64,000 nucleotides of DNA from contig NC_133400.1 of assembly GCF_047511655.1 (NCBI RefSeq), positions 6,530,001-6,594,000 on the forward strand. The letters run 5' to 3'. Origin of the DNA: Castor canadensis (lineage: Eukaryota > Chordata > Mammalia > Rodentia > Castoridae). The position numbers were made by a program, and so were the translations under genes. Positions 13,266-25,989 of the stretch are shown piece after piece; position 1 is the first letter of the stretch, and each line of letters starts with the position of its first letter. The notes below the pieces were generated by a model. It had not been told where the DNA came from and searched no databases. It saw only the letters and a list, made by a program, of their open reading frames with translations.

Positions 13266-13634
13266 GGACCCATGAAGTGGGCAACAGGCGTGCCGTGGAG
13301 GATGGCCCAGAAGGCTCTGGGGATGTGGAGTGAGACAAGACACTTCACCTTCATTACACACCTGATCATACAGTCGAGTGATGGGTCACGTGCCTGACTG
13401 TTTCAATTATGAAAAAGAATGTCACTGTTTAAGAAAGCGGACCGTGCCCCTTAAGGAATTTTTCTTAACTGACTGCAACCATCTCACAGCCTTCATACAC
13501 AGAAGATCTGGTAAGTCCTCCCTCACATTCCCAAATGAGCCTGCCCAGTTTCAAATAGTAATAATCCCTTCCGAGAGAATTTCACCAAGCTCTCTCAGGT
13601 CCATCAGGAAAAGTGGAACTGAAATACTGGTCAC

Positions 13635-13830
13635 TGTCACAGCCCTACTATATGCTGGCTGTCCTAGTGGGACAACATCCCAGCAATCCTATAAGTAAAG
13701 TATGATTACCCTCCCTACAGGTGGGAGAAAAACTCAAGGCCCACTGAGGGAGGAAAAGCAATCTGCCCAAAGCCACACAGCCAGGAGGGTGTAGGCTCAG
13801 CACTGGCACGTGATGGCATGAGAGGAGTCG
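13635..13830 (-). repeat. MIR fragment
   Basis: 'ctactatatgctggctgtcc', then '...aatcctataagtaaagtatgattaccc' and '...gcccaaagccacacagccagg' give a nearly full-length reversed MIR. Confidence 0.65.
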
Positions 13831-16800
13831 TTCTGCCCCACGATGAGGTCACCCTATGCCAGGCTGCCTTGATCTCATTCAGTCCTTTCATCAAAAGCTT
13901 CACTAGTCCATCTCAAACATCCACTCGACAAACCCCAAGCAGGTTACCTTGAAGAGCTGAGTCCTGACTGGTGGGCCTGGACAGGTGCCTTGGGACACTT
14001 TGTCTTTGAGATGACTCAGTCCCCAGGCTCCTTTTCCCCCTGCCAGGTGAGGCACCAAGGAGAGGAAGGGCCACACACAAGCCATCTGGGGGCCGAGAGC
14101 CCAACTTGATGGCACCTCACCTCTCTGTCAGTCACACACAGTGAGACACCTACCTGGATTGGACTGGCCCGATTGTGCCATGGCCAGAAAGGACATCTCT
14201 CCCTAAAATGCACTGATTTCCTACAGCCTGGGGAAGGTAAGCCATGGTGACACAGAATGCTATGTTTGCTCCATCCCTGCTCTGTCCCCTCCCCCATGTC
14301 ATCACACATGTTATCTAGGAAACAAATTTGATGCACTCCAAAATCTTCTCATGATAGTAAAAAAAAAAAGTGTTTACTAAATGCCACAAGAAATACCAGC
14401 TATATCAAAGGCAGGAAGAATGGGCTCACAGAGGACAGCATACGCGACCAAAATGAAAAAAAATAGGCACGCGTGCATGTGCACACAGATGGGTTCCCGC
14501 AGGACTGGGACTGCTCTGGAGGACAGGGATTCCAATTCTCCAGTGGAAGCCACAGCAACTGGATGTAAAACCCAACTGGAAAGGTGACACACAGTAGGTC
14601 TTGGTAAGCATTTGCTAATCAAAGTCCAAGTTCAGAGGACAGATGCCCCCTAAGAAAACACCAGGCTAAAGAAACAGACCACAAACGTGGCTTCTCCTTT
14701 CCCATCCTCACAAGATGCCCGAGACACTTCAACCAAGCAGCTCAGTGGTGAAAATTTGAAAACCAGCTCTGCGTGAACACCACGGTCACTTGTGCACACC
14801 ACCCCCCACCTTAGTAAATGAATAAAAGACTTTTCGGATTAGACCCACCATTCTGAGAAACCACGTGCATTTTTTTTTAAGTGACATGAAATGAAATAAG
14901 CAGCTTATTTGTACTTCTTTGGTGCAGAGGAAACAAAGGCTACAGACAAAGCCCTCGCCAGCAGACAAACATGTCTAGCAGGTGATCAAATTCAGCCCAG
15001 GGATGAGAACAGCAAAATGGATTCTGGTCTTGCCGATCACAGACTCTGCAGAACTGCTGGCTGTCGGTTACAGTGCACATCACGGTCAACGGCCACCAAG
15101 ACCCAGGGAGGCCCAGGGACTGGGAAGTCTGAATGTGAAAGGGGAATGAGCCAGCACAGCCAGACCACGCGTGGGCAGGCAGGCCCTTCCCCAAGCTGGT
15201 TGGGTCCTGCGTCGCCATGGAGGGGGCAGTGCCTCCCTGCCTCCTCTCCCAGGCAGCCAGTGAGCTTCCTCCTTTGTTTACAACCTTCTAGATCCAAAGT
15301 CTCCAGACACAGAGTGCATCAAACCTGGCCCGCTGTCACAAGCCATGTCAGGCACACTGTAGGCTCTGTGAGGATTTAATCAGTAACCAGCACAGGAGAC
15401 AGGCACAGGGCAAGCTCTGACCTGACCCCACAGAGTGCAAAGTTTACAGCCAGGCCAAGGAAGGGGTGTCAGCTCCCACGACAGCAGGCTCCTTTTCAGC
15501 TCTCCCAAGCACAGAACTAAGAGAGGTCCAGCCTGGATGCCCAGCTGGAGCCTCCCACCCAGGTAAGACTGGAGGCCCCCAAAGCTTCACTCCAGCCTGA
15601 CAGCCTGGTCTTTATTGTTCATGCTTCAGTTAATTGGATCCGTGTAGACAGGCTCCACAGACGGTTTGGGCAAGAGAGTGTATTTGGTTTGTTTACTGGT
15701 TTGTATCCAGATCAGTCACTCTGGGTCTTGAAGCCCACACAAATTAACCAGATAATCACTAGATGGTTCTGAGCTGGGCTTAAAACAAGAGGGAGGTCCA
15801 TTTTCACACAAGGAGGTGACCCCACGGGAAACATAGGCCCTCAAGGCTGGGGCAAAGGGTTTTTGTTGTAGTGAACTGCACTCAAATTCACCTTTGTTTC
15901 ATTTGGGCTAATATTTCTCAATAGTGCCTGGGCACACTATATAAAATGCAGACGGATTACGTACTGCCCAGGCCTCAGGGAACCCCACAGGGGCTCCTCT
16001 GCTTGCCCGAGAGCTTGGACACCAACCAGGTACCTCCCCATGGGACAAGATCCCTCGTGACAATCCCAACCCCACCTCTGCCTTGGAGGCCTGCCGCTCC
16101 CTCCACTCACAGGCCCTGGCGGTGGGGAAGCCATGCACCAGGATGAAGCACCCCACGAGCAAGGGCTAGACTGAAGGAGCCCCTCCCCCACCCCGGTGAA
16201 GAAAGGCGGGAAGAGGGGATTATGCCAACCCTTGGGGGACTTCCTCCCAGCTCCTCTCTCCACATCTGCTAACGCCAGAACAAGGATCCACCAAGACTGA
16301 ACTTGTTCCTCTAATAACCCTTGGCCCCAGTGCTGGAATCACAGGTGCTTTTCACAAGGTGCCACCCACCTGGGCGGGCCAGGGGGCCAGGAGCCTCTGA
16401 TGGCTTAGGAATTCCCGTCCCTCTTCCTTTCCTCTCCCAATCAGACCTCGTGAACAGCCAGGGTCAGTCAGAGAGCCTTTGGCTCCCAGAACCACCCTCC
16501 CTCAAACCAGGAAGATCAACAGCACAGCAATGCTCTGCTCCCAGAGGAGCTGGGGCTGGCCTGTCCCTCCATGGCAGAGCAATGTCCCCCTCAACCATCT
16601 TCCTTCCCCCACAACTCCCCTATGTTTTGAGAGGTGACAGAAAAAAAAAGAACAAAACCTAATAAAGACCTCCCCTCCCCCACCCCGGAGCCAGGTGCAA
16701 ATTCTGAAACCAGACTTGGGGGCTTCCAGAGCCCAGGCCAGAGTCCCAAGTGCCTCTGGGATCTGAAAACCTCCCTGAAAAGAAAAACCGACTGTGAGGC

Positions 16801-18050
16801 CTGTGGCTCAAGATGGGTTTCAGAACATGCACCAGCCTGGAAGGCATCGCACAGGGGCGCCTCTCTGACACAGGAGTCTGCAGACGCTGCACCACCATGC
16901 CCACAGCAGAAAAAGAAAAAGGTGCTCCAAGCACGGCGAACCCAAAATTGAGAACAACAGTCCTTGTGTGCTTCAAAGCTCTTGGGGTTAAGGGGGAAGA
17001 TTTGAGGAGTAGGATTCTTGGGCTAACTTTTTCCCCCTCCCCATTCCTTGGAGCATGTGTCATGGCCTGTGACACACTGCCAAGGGAATATGGACGCCGG
17101 GAAATGTCTACACATGCTACACGTTTGTGACATGCATGTAAGCGACACCCTGTTTCCTGGCTGGGCTTTCTTGGCACAGGTGTGGGCAAGCATTGGATTC
17201 TGCCCCCTCCCACTGTGCTTAGTAAACAGGATCAAGACTGCCTGGGGAAGTGTGCATTCTGGGTAAGATCGACACCCCCCCCCTCAAAAAAAAAGGACGG
17301 GACCCCATGGCTAAGGCTCAGGCCAAGCCAAAGCCGGTATTTGAAACTGTCCTTGTTCAAAACACAAAGCATCCTGTTCAGGCCCTACCCACCGCCCCCA
17401 CCCCCCCCTTGACCCCACCACAGCTGTCTTTCTCCAGGAAGAAGTCTACCATTTCCAGATTCGATTTCAGAAAGAGATGAGTGGCTTCTCCTCTCCATCT
17501 CATCCAGCTGACCCAGCCTCAGCCATTGAGTACAAAACAATAACAAAATAGGACCTCCAGCCACAAAACGCACGTACACACGCTCCGCAGACAATGCTAG
17601 ACCAGGGCTGGCCAGCCCAGCTCCCACCAAGGACTCGACCAGCCTTGGTCTGAGATGTTCCAGGACCCTGGCCCCCCTCCCCTCCTCCAACCTCCCAATG
17701 TGCGAATGAAATTTTCAGAAAGGGAAGCACCCAGTTTTGCCTGCCAGACCGGCAGGGGGAAATAAATAAAGAAAGAACGGGTAACGCCAAAGAAAGGAAC
17801 TGGCTTGGGAGAATTCTTTGGGGCTGGGGGTTTTAAGGTTTCATGGGGGTGGGGTGGGAGCTTGTGTTTTGTTTTCCCTGCAGCTCAGATCCAGATGGGC
17901 CATGGGTTTCCAAGAAGGGAGCCTCGCCACCCTCAGGGCCCAGCCGGGGTCCATGCGGGGGGGGGGGTCCCAACCATCAGAAACACAGAGGCTGGGGCAG
18001 AAGGTCCCCAAGCAGCACCCAGGCGGGGAGGGCCACATAATCAATCAATC
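13831..18050. other. Unique CMIP intron 1 sequence approaching the CpG island
   Basis: About 4.2 kb without confident repeats, which is itself notable next to the repeat-rich rest of the window. A pocket at about 15600-15780 is AT-richer and holds 'taattggatc', 'gtttactggtttgt', 'ttaaccagataatc' and 'actagatgg', resembling homeobox, forkhead, GATA and E-box-like motifs. C-runs occur at 17273-17282 and 17397-17408 and a G-run at 17957-17967. No exon recognised. Confidence 0.4.
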
Positions 18051-18054
18051 CCTA

Positions 18055-18819
<765 letters not shown>

Positions 18820-19084
18820 CTAGCTCGTCGGGTGCATGCTGGCGCGGACCGATCGGCGAGCAGGGCGGGCAGGACGGGCAGGACGGGCGGACGCCGGGGG
18901 CGGCGGCGAGGGGACGGCGGGCGCCCGAGGCGGGGGCGGCGCCGGGGGCCGCGGGCGCGGGCGTGTCTCGGCCCCGCGCCGCCGGCCGCGCTGTGCAGTG
19001 CGTGTGTCCGCGTCCGTCCGCGAGTGTGCTGCGGGCGGGGGCCGCGCCGGCTGCCGGGGAGATTGCGGGAGGCGCGGGCGCGCG

Positions 19085-19089
19085 ATTGG
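19085..19089 (-). promoter_or_regulatory. CCAAT box (NF-Y type)
   Basis: ATTGG on the + strand reads CCAAT on the minus strand, facing CMIP, with GATTGG context. It lies about 30 bp CMIP-proximal to the CRE. CCAAT plus CRE in a CpG island is a common core-promoter pairing, which suggests that a start site could lie further upstream than the short 5' UTR assumed here. Confidence 0.5.
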
Positions 19090-19116
19090 TCCCCGCGGGG
19101 TCATGTGCCCGCCCTC

Positions 19117-19132
19117 TGACGTCAATGGCGGC
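19117..19132. promoter_or_regulatory. Palindromic CRE abutting a YY1-type motif
   Basis: TGACGTCA at 19117-19124 is a perfect consensus cAMP-response element (CREB/ATF). It is followed directly by ATGGCGGC at 19125-19132, the core of a YY1 site. Both lie inside the CpG island, about 520 bp upstream of the CMIP ATG. The motifs are exact; occupancy is inferred. Confidence 0.6.
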
Positions 19133-19158
19133 AACGGCGGCGGCCGCCGCGGCTTCGG

Positions 19159-19211
19159 CCTCTCTCTCTCTCCCTCGCTCGCTCTCTCTCTCTCTCTCTC
19201 TCTTCTCTCTC
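19159..19211. repeat. (CT)n microsatellite in the CMIP CpG island
   Basis: Imperfect CT/TC dinucleotide repeat with CTCG interruptions, directly upstream of the CRE/YY1 block relative to CMIP. In the minus orientation it is a (GA)n tract, the type bound by GAGA-like factors and prone to triplex formation. Confidence 0.85.
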
Positions 19212-19654
19212 GCGGGCGGAGTCCGCGGCCCGGGCGGGGACTGGAGGCGGGCGCGGCCCGACGGGAGGAGCGGCCCCTGGGGAGGGGGCTGGGGCGAGCG
19301 AGCCCCGGCAGGCCCCGCGCCCCGCCCGGAATGTGGGCAGTGGGCTGGGGCCGCGGGAGGTGGGCGGGGCGCGGGACGTCACGCCGGCCGCGCCCCCGCG
19401 GGTGCCCAGGCGGGTGTCAAAGCCCGCGGCCTGGCCCGATCCCAGGGCGTCCTGCACCCCCCCCACCCCTGGCCGGACTCAAGGGAAACCACGATGACCG
19501 AGGTGCAGCCAAGTGGACACACATGGGCTGGGCATTGAACCACTTGGACCCGTGACACCCCCTCCCCGGCCCAGACTGCCCACCAAGCTGGCCAGATTGT
19601 GGGGGGCAGTGGGTGTGGGGGCGATCGAGACGTTTCCGTCTATTGAAGATGCCC

Positions 19655-19770
19655 CTCAAGCTGGGGTGCTGTTGCATGCCTGAAATCTCAGCACTTGGGG
19701 GGCTGAGGCTGGAGGATCATGAGTTCTAGGCCAGGTACATAGGGAAACCCTGCCTTTCAGAAAACAAAAA
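19655..19770 (+). repeat. B1-like SINE
   Basis: 'ggtgctgttgcatgcctgaaatctcagcacttgg...' with A-rich end 'gaaaacaaaaa'. It is the first repeat beyond the CpG island on the intergenic side. Confidence 0.7.
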
Positions 19771-19978
19771 GGCTGTGTGCAGGTGGCTCACACCTGTAAT
19801 CCTAGCTACTCAGGAAGCAAGAGAGCAGGACAATCTTGGTTCCAAGCCATCATGGAGATGGCTTGTGATGGCTCTCCAGACCCTATCTGGAAAAAAACCC
19901 ATCACATAAAAATGACCGGTGGAGTGACTCAAGGTGTAGGCCCTGAATTCAAACCCCAGTACCACAAAAGAAAAGTCC
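19771..19978 (+). repeat. Dimeric B1/tRNA-type SINE
   Basis: 'caggtggctcacacctgtaa...' left half; right half 'accggtggagtgactcaagg...' ending 'aaaccccagtacc' with A-rich tail. In tandem with the preceding B1. Confidence 0.85.
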
Positions 19979-20449
19979 CCTAAATTAGCAGGAGGTCTCA
20001 GGCTGCCCAACTGCAGGCCTATCCTCCTGGCCTTTGATGCCTGCTGGCCTTGGCCTTGGGTCCTTAAATCTTCTGGGGAGAAGGGACAGGCTTCTCAGCC
20101 CTGGTACTTTCTTCCACCCCTGGACACAGGAGTGCTCCGGGTCCCCCCTACTCCACCAACAAGACAAGCGGCTTCACCTCCAACTCAGACCCAACTTAGT
20201 ATTATTTCTGTGTCCCCATACCCTGCACCAGCCAGCCCAGAAAAGAATCATATTTGAAGGACATTTGTAGAATGAACCTCAGTCATGAAGTCCATCTTGG
20301 AAGCAAAAAATATTCTCTTTCTTCATCACCAGCAAGCAGCATCTGAGACCACCCAGCCAGTGCTCAGATCTCCACCAGGCCTTCTCACCTCCCCGCCCCT
20401 CCCCGCCCCCTGTTCCTGCAGTTACTACATTAAAACCCCCAGATTTTTG

Positions 20450-20675
20450 CCTGGCCTGGTGGAGCACACCTGTAATCCCAGCTACTCAGGCGGCACAGAT
20501 AGAGGAGGATCATGAGTTCTAGACCAGCATCAGCAAAGTGAGTCAGATTGTATCTCAAAAACAAAACACAAACAAAAAAGGACTGGCGGGGTGTGGTTCA
20601 TGTGGTAAAGAGCTTGCCTAGCATGCAAGCTACAAGGCCCAGGGCTCCATACAGCAAAGAAAAGCAAAATTGCAT
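20450..20675 (+). repeat. Dimeric SINE, variant right half
   Basis: B1-like left half ('cacacctgtaatcccagcta') with an A-rich linker. The right half reads 'ggggtgtggttcatgtggta', nearer to an ID-type tRNA sequence than the common right half. Confidence 0.75.
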
Positions 20676-21170
20676 TTTTGCCTTCTTGTTAACTAAAGGT
20701 GCCTCCGTAGTGAACGTGCAGTATGTGTTGAATTGCCTCAGACTGTCCACGCATCCCTGACTTGGAGATTATTCACACCCCTCTCTCTGCTTACTCCCAG
20801 GGCTGGGGATAGGAAGTAGCAGGCAGGTCACAGCCTGCCTCCCTCATCAAACAAGACTCCCATCCAGCCTGCCCAGGAGATGGGCAGAGCTGTCCTCTGT
20901 GCCTTGGGAGACACTGTTAACTTACAAATTAGAACTTTGGTGACATCCCACAATTTGCTGGCACTGTCTTCTAGTTCTGAACGTGAAATTCCCCCATCTC
21001 CAGATACAGGTGCCGGTGTCAGGGATGGTCATGGCCAAGAAACCCCAGTCCATTAAGAGGTGGGGTTAGGACCATTCAAAGTTTCATTGAGCTCTGAATG
21101 CTGATGGCAGGCCAGGCACAGAAATATTATAGCAGTGATGGCTATAGTGGCCCCAGACTTCTAAGTGTAA
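20676..21170. other. Unique intergenic sequence
   Basis: No gene, repeat family or RNA recognised. Confidence 0.4.
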
Positions 21171-21174
21171 AGAT

Positions 21175-21340
21175 GTCATGTGCACGCATCATTTTCTTCT
21201 CACAGCAACCGTATGACATAGGTGCTGTATCATTCACACTTGCAGATGGGGACACAAAGAGCTTAAGTGACTTGCTCAGACTTCCTGAGCTAGTCCGGTT
21301 TGGGCTCACAGTTCTCTGACTGCAGAGCCTGTGACTTAAC
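21175..21340 (-). repeat. MIR fragment
   Basis: 'cagcaaccgtatgacatagg', then '...cagatggggacacaaagagcttaagtgacttgctcaga' gives a well-preserved reversed MIR core. Confidence 0.65.
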
Positions 21341-21496
21341 AAGGAAGCATGGAGCTGAGAGTCCAGGTCAGTGTAAAATCAGACAGTGACCACACTGTCC
21401 TCAGAGCTACAGCCATGGAGAAAGGGGATACCTAATCCAGCTGGGGGGTGGCGCCACTACTCTAGGAGGTCTTTAGGATTCAAGCAAAGAAGGGGA

Positions 21497-21662
21497 CAGG
21501 CTGGGCAAGGTGTGATAGTGCATACCTGTAATCCCAGCTACTCAGGAGGCAGAGACAGGAGGATTGAGATCTGAGGCCAACCTAGGCTATCTATGCCTAA
21601 AGTGGTAGAGTTTGCCTAGAAAGCACAGATCCTGAGTTCAAGCCCCAGTACTGCCAAAGAAG
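21497..21662 (+). repeat. Dimeric SINE with internal deletion
   Basis: Left half 'cctgtaatcccagctactca...' fused directly to a truncated right half 'aaagtggtagagtttgcctag...aagccccagtactgcc'. The A-rich linker is missing. Confidence 0.75.
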
Positions 21663-22338
21663 AAGGAGAGAGAGGGAACAGGCACTCCAGGTAAGGGAAA
21701 TAGCCCACCAAAAGGCAAAGGAAACATCTGTTTGCCACAGTGTGCAAGGTGCCTGAGTGAGGCAGAGGAGAGACCTAGGAGGTGACCAGGCAGTGTCCTG
21801 AAATGCAGGCTGAGGGACCAGAGCAGTGAAGAGTGACCATGTAGCCAAGGCAGGGAATGACTTGTATATGACATCTTGAAAGGTCACTGGCTGCAATATT
21901 GAGTGGCCAGTGATTACAATGGAGGAGGGGCGGCCAATGAGGAGGCTGTCATGAGCTCCAGAAGAGAGGATGGGGGCCAGCCGAAGTCACTAAGTTGAGA
22001 AGCCTGGTGACAGGCAGAACAGCTGCTGCCCACTTCTGAGACATGCAGGGACCTTCCTGTATCCATTCAGGGTCCCCAGCTCCAGCAGAAAGAGGAGATC
22101 GAGCAGGATGCAAGGGATCCCTGATTTCTTCCAGAACCATCTCACATATTCTCAGTGCTGCTTGGTACAGCCGCCAATATTTAAACATGAACCAGGAGTA
22201 TCAAGAAAGTATCCGCTAGCATCCAAATGCCAGGCGCTGTGCAGGAAGCTTTATATGTGTACTTCTGTTCCTCTCTTCCAACCTGTCCAGGAAGCAGACA
22301 TTATTATCACCCCATGTTCAGAGTGAGGAAGTTGATAC

Positions 22339-22425
22339 TGGGCTAGGTTGTAGCTCGGTGGTATAGCATTGGCCTAGCATGCGCGAGGCCCTGGGTTCGA
22401 TACCAGCACCAAAAAAAAGAGAAAA
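22339..22425 (+). repeat. ID-family SINE (monomer), well preserved
   Basis: Reads 'gggctaggttgtagctcggt...ggccctgggttcgataccag' followed by A8. The internal pol III promoter looks intact: A box 'tagctcggtgg' and B box 'ggttcgatacc'. It is tRNA-Ala-derived in origin but is a SINE, not a tRNA gene, because the cloverleaf 3' half is replaced by the tail. Confidence 0.8.
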
Positions 22426-23597
22426 GACAGAGTGAAGGTTCAGAGTCAGCTAACTCACTATGGGGATCTGGCCAAGATTTTCACCTGAGTTTCCATTTGA
22501 CCTCTAATTCTGTGTTTTTTCCCATACTTCTTCCAATTTTGGAAAATACTGAAAATGTCTTCCTTGGTAATGTTTTCCTAAGCAGACACTTAGAAAGAAA
22601 GTGTTGAATTTGATCCATGTCGTCTTAAAAGATACTACTTCTTGGCTTTAGCTTGAAATCAGTGAAATGGGGTCTCCAAGACAAAAGCAAAAGGAAAAGC
22701 TCCTTGTATGAGGGGCCTGGTTGACAGCAGCGCTAACTCAGAGCCTCAGCATAGTTAGGGACCCAACTACTAATGACAATTATCGATTGTCAAGGTCACA
22801 TATTCTCGGCACTTAGGAAAGCACCTTTCACAGGACAAGCTCAGTAAGCTGCAGTAGGAGATGGTACTCGGTCTGTGATCGTCAAGTCCTCAGCCTCCTA
22901 GACTGGGTAAGTCATGGCTGAATCCCTGCCTCTCCTGTCCCAGGTTCTTGACCTAAAGTGAGTGTAAGTCTGTCCAGATTCCATTAGAAGTGTCATTCTA
23001 GGCCCTCCCCAACCTGTGGAGGAGACACAAACCCACTGAGTTTCCACATGGGCCACACACCTACATCATCCCCAGGGCCACAGGAATCCAGACCTTTCAA
23101 AGAATGGTCCAGACCCCTGAGTCTCCCCTTCCAACACGGAGCTTGAGAGGTTTAAGAGCAACCAGAAGGCACAGACTTTCATCACTCTTCACTCCCTATT
23201 AAGGAATTTGATGAGGTAGCAAAGTCCCTTTGGGAGGGGAAAGCACCGGGGCAGCCTGAGGCCCTCCTGCAGCAGCCACACCTGCCAGTGCCTGGTGTCC
23301 TCTTCTGGGTCATCTCAGGGACAACCCCCTACCTGCCTTTGCACATCTCCCTCCCTCCCCACCAGGAAATGGTACAGAAACCCCAACACACTCCAGGTGG
23401 ACAGGGCTCCTTCCCAGTGTCACTCATCATTGTTGCCAGTGGAGTGCTGGCTGAAAAGAGGAAGGTCCTGATACATAGTGGGACAATTCCCAGGTGTAAA
23501 TACTCCCACCGTAGCTGATTACACACGGCAACCAACATGCACTACTGAACGTGGAGTTAAGAGGGAGGGTGAGTTTAGGGTGAAGACAGACGCCCCC
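22426..23597. other. Unique intergenic sequence
   Basis: About 1.2 kb without a recognised repeat. The AT-richer part at 22500-22800 is a possible conserved non-coding block, judged only from lack of repeats and even composition. Confidence 0.4.
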
Positions 23598-23670
23598 AGC
23601 TTGGGGCATGGCTCAAGTGGTAGAGTGTGAGGCCCGGAGTTCAATCTCCAGTAACAAAGAAGGAGAGGAG
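23598..23670 (+). repeat. SINE right-half fragment
   Basis: 'ggggcatggctcaagtggta...gttcaatctccagtaac' is the tRNA-like half alone, lacking the B1-like half. Confidence 0.7.
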
Positions 23671-24255
23671 AAGGAGTAAATGAACTGCACTCTAGAGTAT
23701 ATATACAATACACCAGGTATCAGCAAACCACAATGGAGAGGCGGACTCGGCCCCTGGACTGCCAAGCCTGAAATATTTACCATGTAGCCTTTTACAGAGA
23801 AAGCTTGGCGGTCCTAACAATAGTCGTAAATAACTTCAAGACCAGAAATACTAGCAAAACATAAGGAAATGATGAGTTTTATTACCTTCTTAAATATATA
23901 ACATTTAATTATCACTTTATGCAACTTAATCTTTTTAAATAACTGACAGCCAGCTTGCAAAATTCCTGAGAAATTAATATTCAGCTATCCTGAGCCAGTT
24001 AGGTCAGCTCTAGCGTGCTTCTGTGGGTTTGGCTAGGACCTGGACTGAAGCAAATGCCCAGTGAGCATCTGTGGAATGGCTGAGTCTCTAACTGCATGCC
24101 AATGCTCTAACCACCTCAAGGCATTGCCCAGGGTCATTCATTCCTTCTTTCACTCCATTCCATAAAACATCCATTTATTTAGCATCCACTCAAGCCCCGC
24201 GGACTTTGTCAGATTCACCTCATGCATACTACCCTCATGAAATTCATAGTCAAGT
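23671..24255. other. Unique AT-rich intergenic sequence
   Basis: No gene or RNA recognised. 23860-23960 is notably AT-rich. Confidence 0.4.
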
Positions 24256-24257
24256 AG

Positions 24258-24480
24258 AGAAACCAGCCAGGCTCATCCTAGCTATTCAGGAGGCAGAGAT
24301 CAAGAAGATCTTGGTTCAAAGTCATCCCCACCCACCTGCAAATATTTGTGAGGTCTATCTTGAAAAACTCCATCATAAAAAAGGGCTGGTGGAGTGGCTC
24401 AAGTGGTAAGACAGCCTGCCTAACAAGCACAGGTCTCTGAGCTCAAACCCAGGTGCTGCCAAAAAAAAGAGTTAAAAAAA
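24258..24480 (+). repeat. Dimeric B1/tRNA-type SINE
   Basis: 'ctagctattcaggaggcaga...' left half and 'gggctggtggagtggctcaa...' right half with A-rich tail; 5' end slightly truncated. Confidence 0.8.
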
Positions 24481-24510
24481 GAGGGAAGGGGGATCAACCA
24501 GGCCCTCACT

Positions 24511-24535
24511 CACCACTACCACCACCACCACCACC
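24511..24535. repeat. (CCA)n short microsatellite
   Basis: Seven to eight CCA/CTA units. Confidence 0.8.
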
Positions 24536-24678
24536 CAAAAAGCATGCCAGGAAGAAACCAAATCCTTGCTTTTCCTTGATTCTGCTGTATGCATCCTTGA
24601 CTGATAAACTGGCCTCACCACAGTACCTTCTTTCGGGATCATAGAAATTCCATGAGAATCAATGTCAAATTCATAGCA

Positions 24679-24863
24679 TTTTTTTTTCTTTGGCAGTACT
24701 GGGGTTTGACCTCAGGGCCTCTACCTCTTAGGCCACTCCACCAGCCCTGTTTTGTGGTGGATATTTTCTAGATAGGGTCTGGGGCTGGTCTTGAACTGAG
24801 ATCCTCCTGATCTCTGCCTCTTGAGTAGCTAGAATTACAGGTGTGAGCCACTGGCACCCAGCT
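24679..24863 (-). repeat. Dimeric SINE
   Basis: Poly-T start then 'cagtactggggtttgacctc...' and '...attacaggtgtgagccactg', the reverse complement of the dimeric SINE. Confidence 0.85.
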
Positions 24864-24932
24864 TCATAGCATTTTCAGTGTTAGCTTTCTCCACTGTTAT
24901 TTTTCCATTGTCGCTTTGTTTTATCTGTTTTG

Positions 24933-25052
24933 GGTTTTTTTTTTTGGAGACAGGGTCTCTCTATGTAGCCCAAGCTGGCCTCAAACTTATGATGCAATTG
25001 ACTCAGTTTCCCAAGTGCTGGAATTATAGGCATACACACCATGCCAGCTCCA
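24933..25052 (-). repeat. B1 SINE
   Basis: 'ggagacagggtctctctatg...ccaagtgctggaattatagg': reversed B1 with its A-tail as T9. Confidence 0.85.
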
Positions 25053-25862
25053 TGTTATTTGAGCTTGCTGACACACCCCTGATGACAGGTCCTTCATCTC
25101 CTCTACTTCTCCAGACATTGGCAAATGTCACCTGGAGGGCAAAATCACTCCTGGCTTAAAGGAAGATGTACCCCTCCCTCCCAGCTGGCAGAGGCTGATG
25201 CTGTGCCTGTAGGATGGCAGACCTGTAGGATGGGGACCTGTAGGATGGCAGAAGATGTAACCTGTTTGAGGTCATGGTTTTAAACCTAATTAATGACCTA
25301 AGGCCATGTGTCTTACCAGGCACCAAAATCGTTTGTTCTCAATTGTCCCCTAGTTTCACAGCTATCCAGGGTGTTCTGGCTTTGAGGGAATTCTCTGGAA
25401 GCCCCATCCAAAAACTCTGTTTACCTCAGCCAGGAAAGCATTCCCGAATCTCATTGTTAACAGGCATTGAACACCAGTATACCAGGACATACACTCTGTA
25501 CTGATGGCATTTAGTGTACTGATCAGATAATAAAATGTGCGTATTTATTTTCCCAGCATAAAGAGACCAGAACTGTTTTCTTCATGGAGTCTGCAAACGT
25601 CCTCCTCCCCGATCTCCTGAGCTGATGTGAGGCCGGCATCATTTTCTAGGTTCCGTCGGTGAGGAGGGAGGACAGGAGGAGGTGGGAGCTTGATTTCGTA
25701 TTTAACAGCCTGTGACAGACAGACTGAATAACTCTACTGTCGCACTCCCCTTCTCTGATTTCAGAGGACAAAGGCGGGGTACGGTGAAGGAACATGAAGT
25801 GCCATCCCCTTTCCTTCTCACTTCCATCAAATAGTTGTCTGAGGTTAATAAAAATTTATTAC
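25053..25862. other. Unique intergenic sequence
   Basis: No gene recognised. A short local repetition of 'gacctgtaggatgg' occurs at 25210-25250. Confidence 0.4.
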
Positions 25863-25985
25863 AGGCTTGACATAGTAGTCATGCCTGTGATCCTAGCACC
25901 CAGGAGGCTAAGGCACAAGGATCACGAGTTTGAGACCAGCCTGGACTCCCTAGTGAGACCCTGCCTCAAAAAAACAAACAAAGGA
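25863..25985 (+). repeat. B1 SINE
   Basis: 'catagtagtcatgcctgtga...' through 'agaccctgcctcaaaaaaac'. It directly precedes the ID element at 25990. Confidence 0.8.
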
Positions 25986-25989
25986 AAAG

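Noticed and set aside
22339-22425. tRNA gene
   Set aside because: The box structure is tRNA-like but the 3' half and acceptor stem are replaced by an A-tail, so it is an ID SINE.
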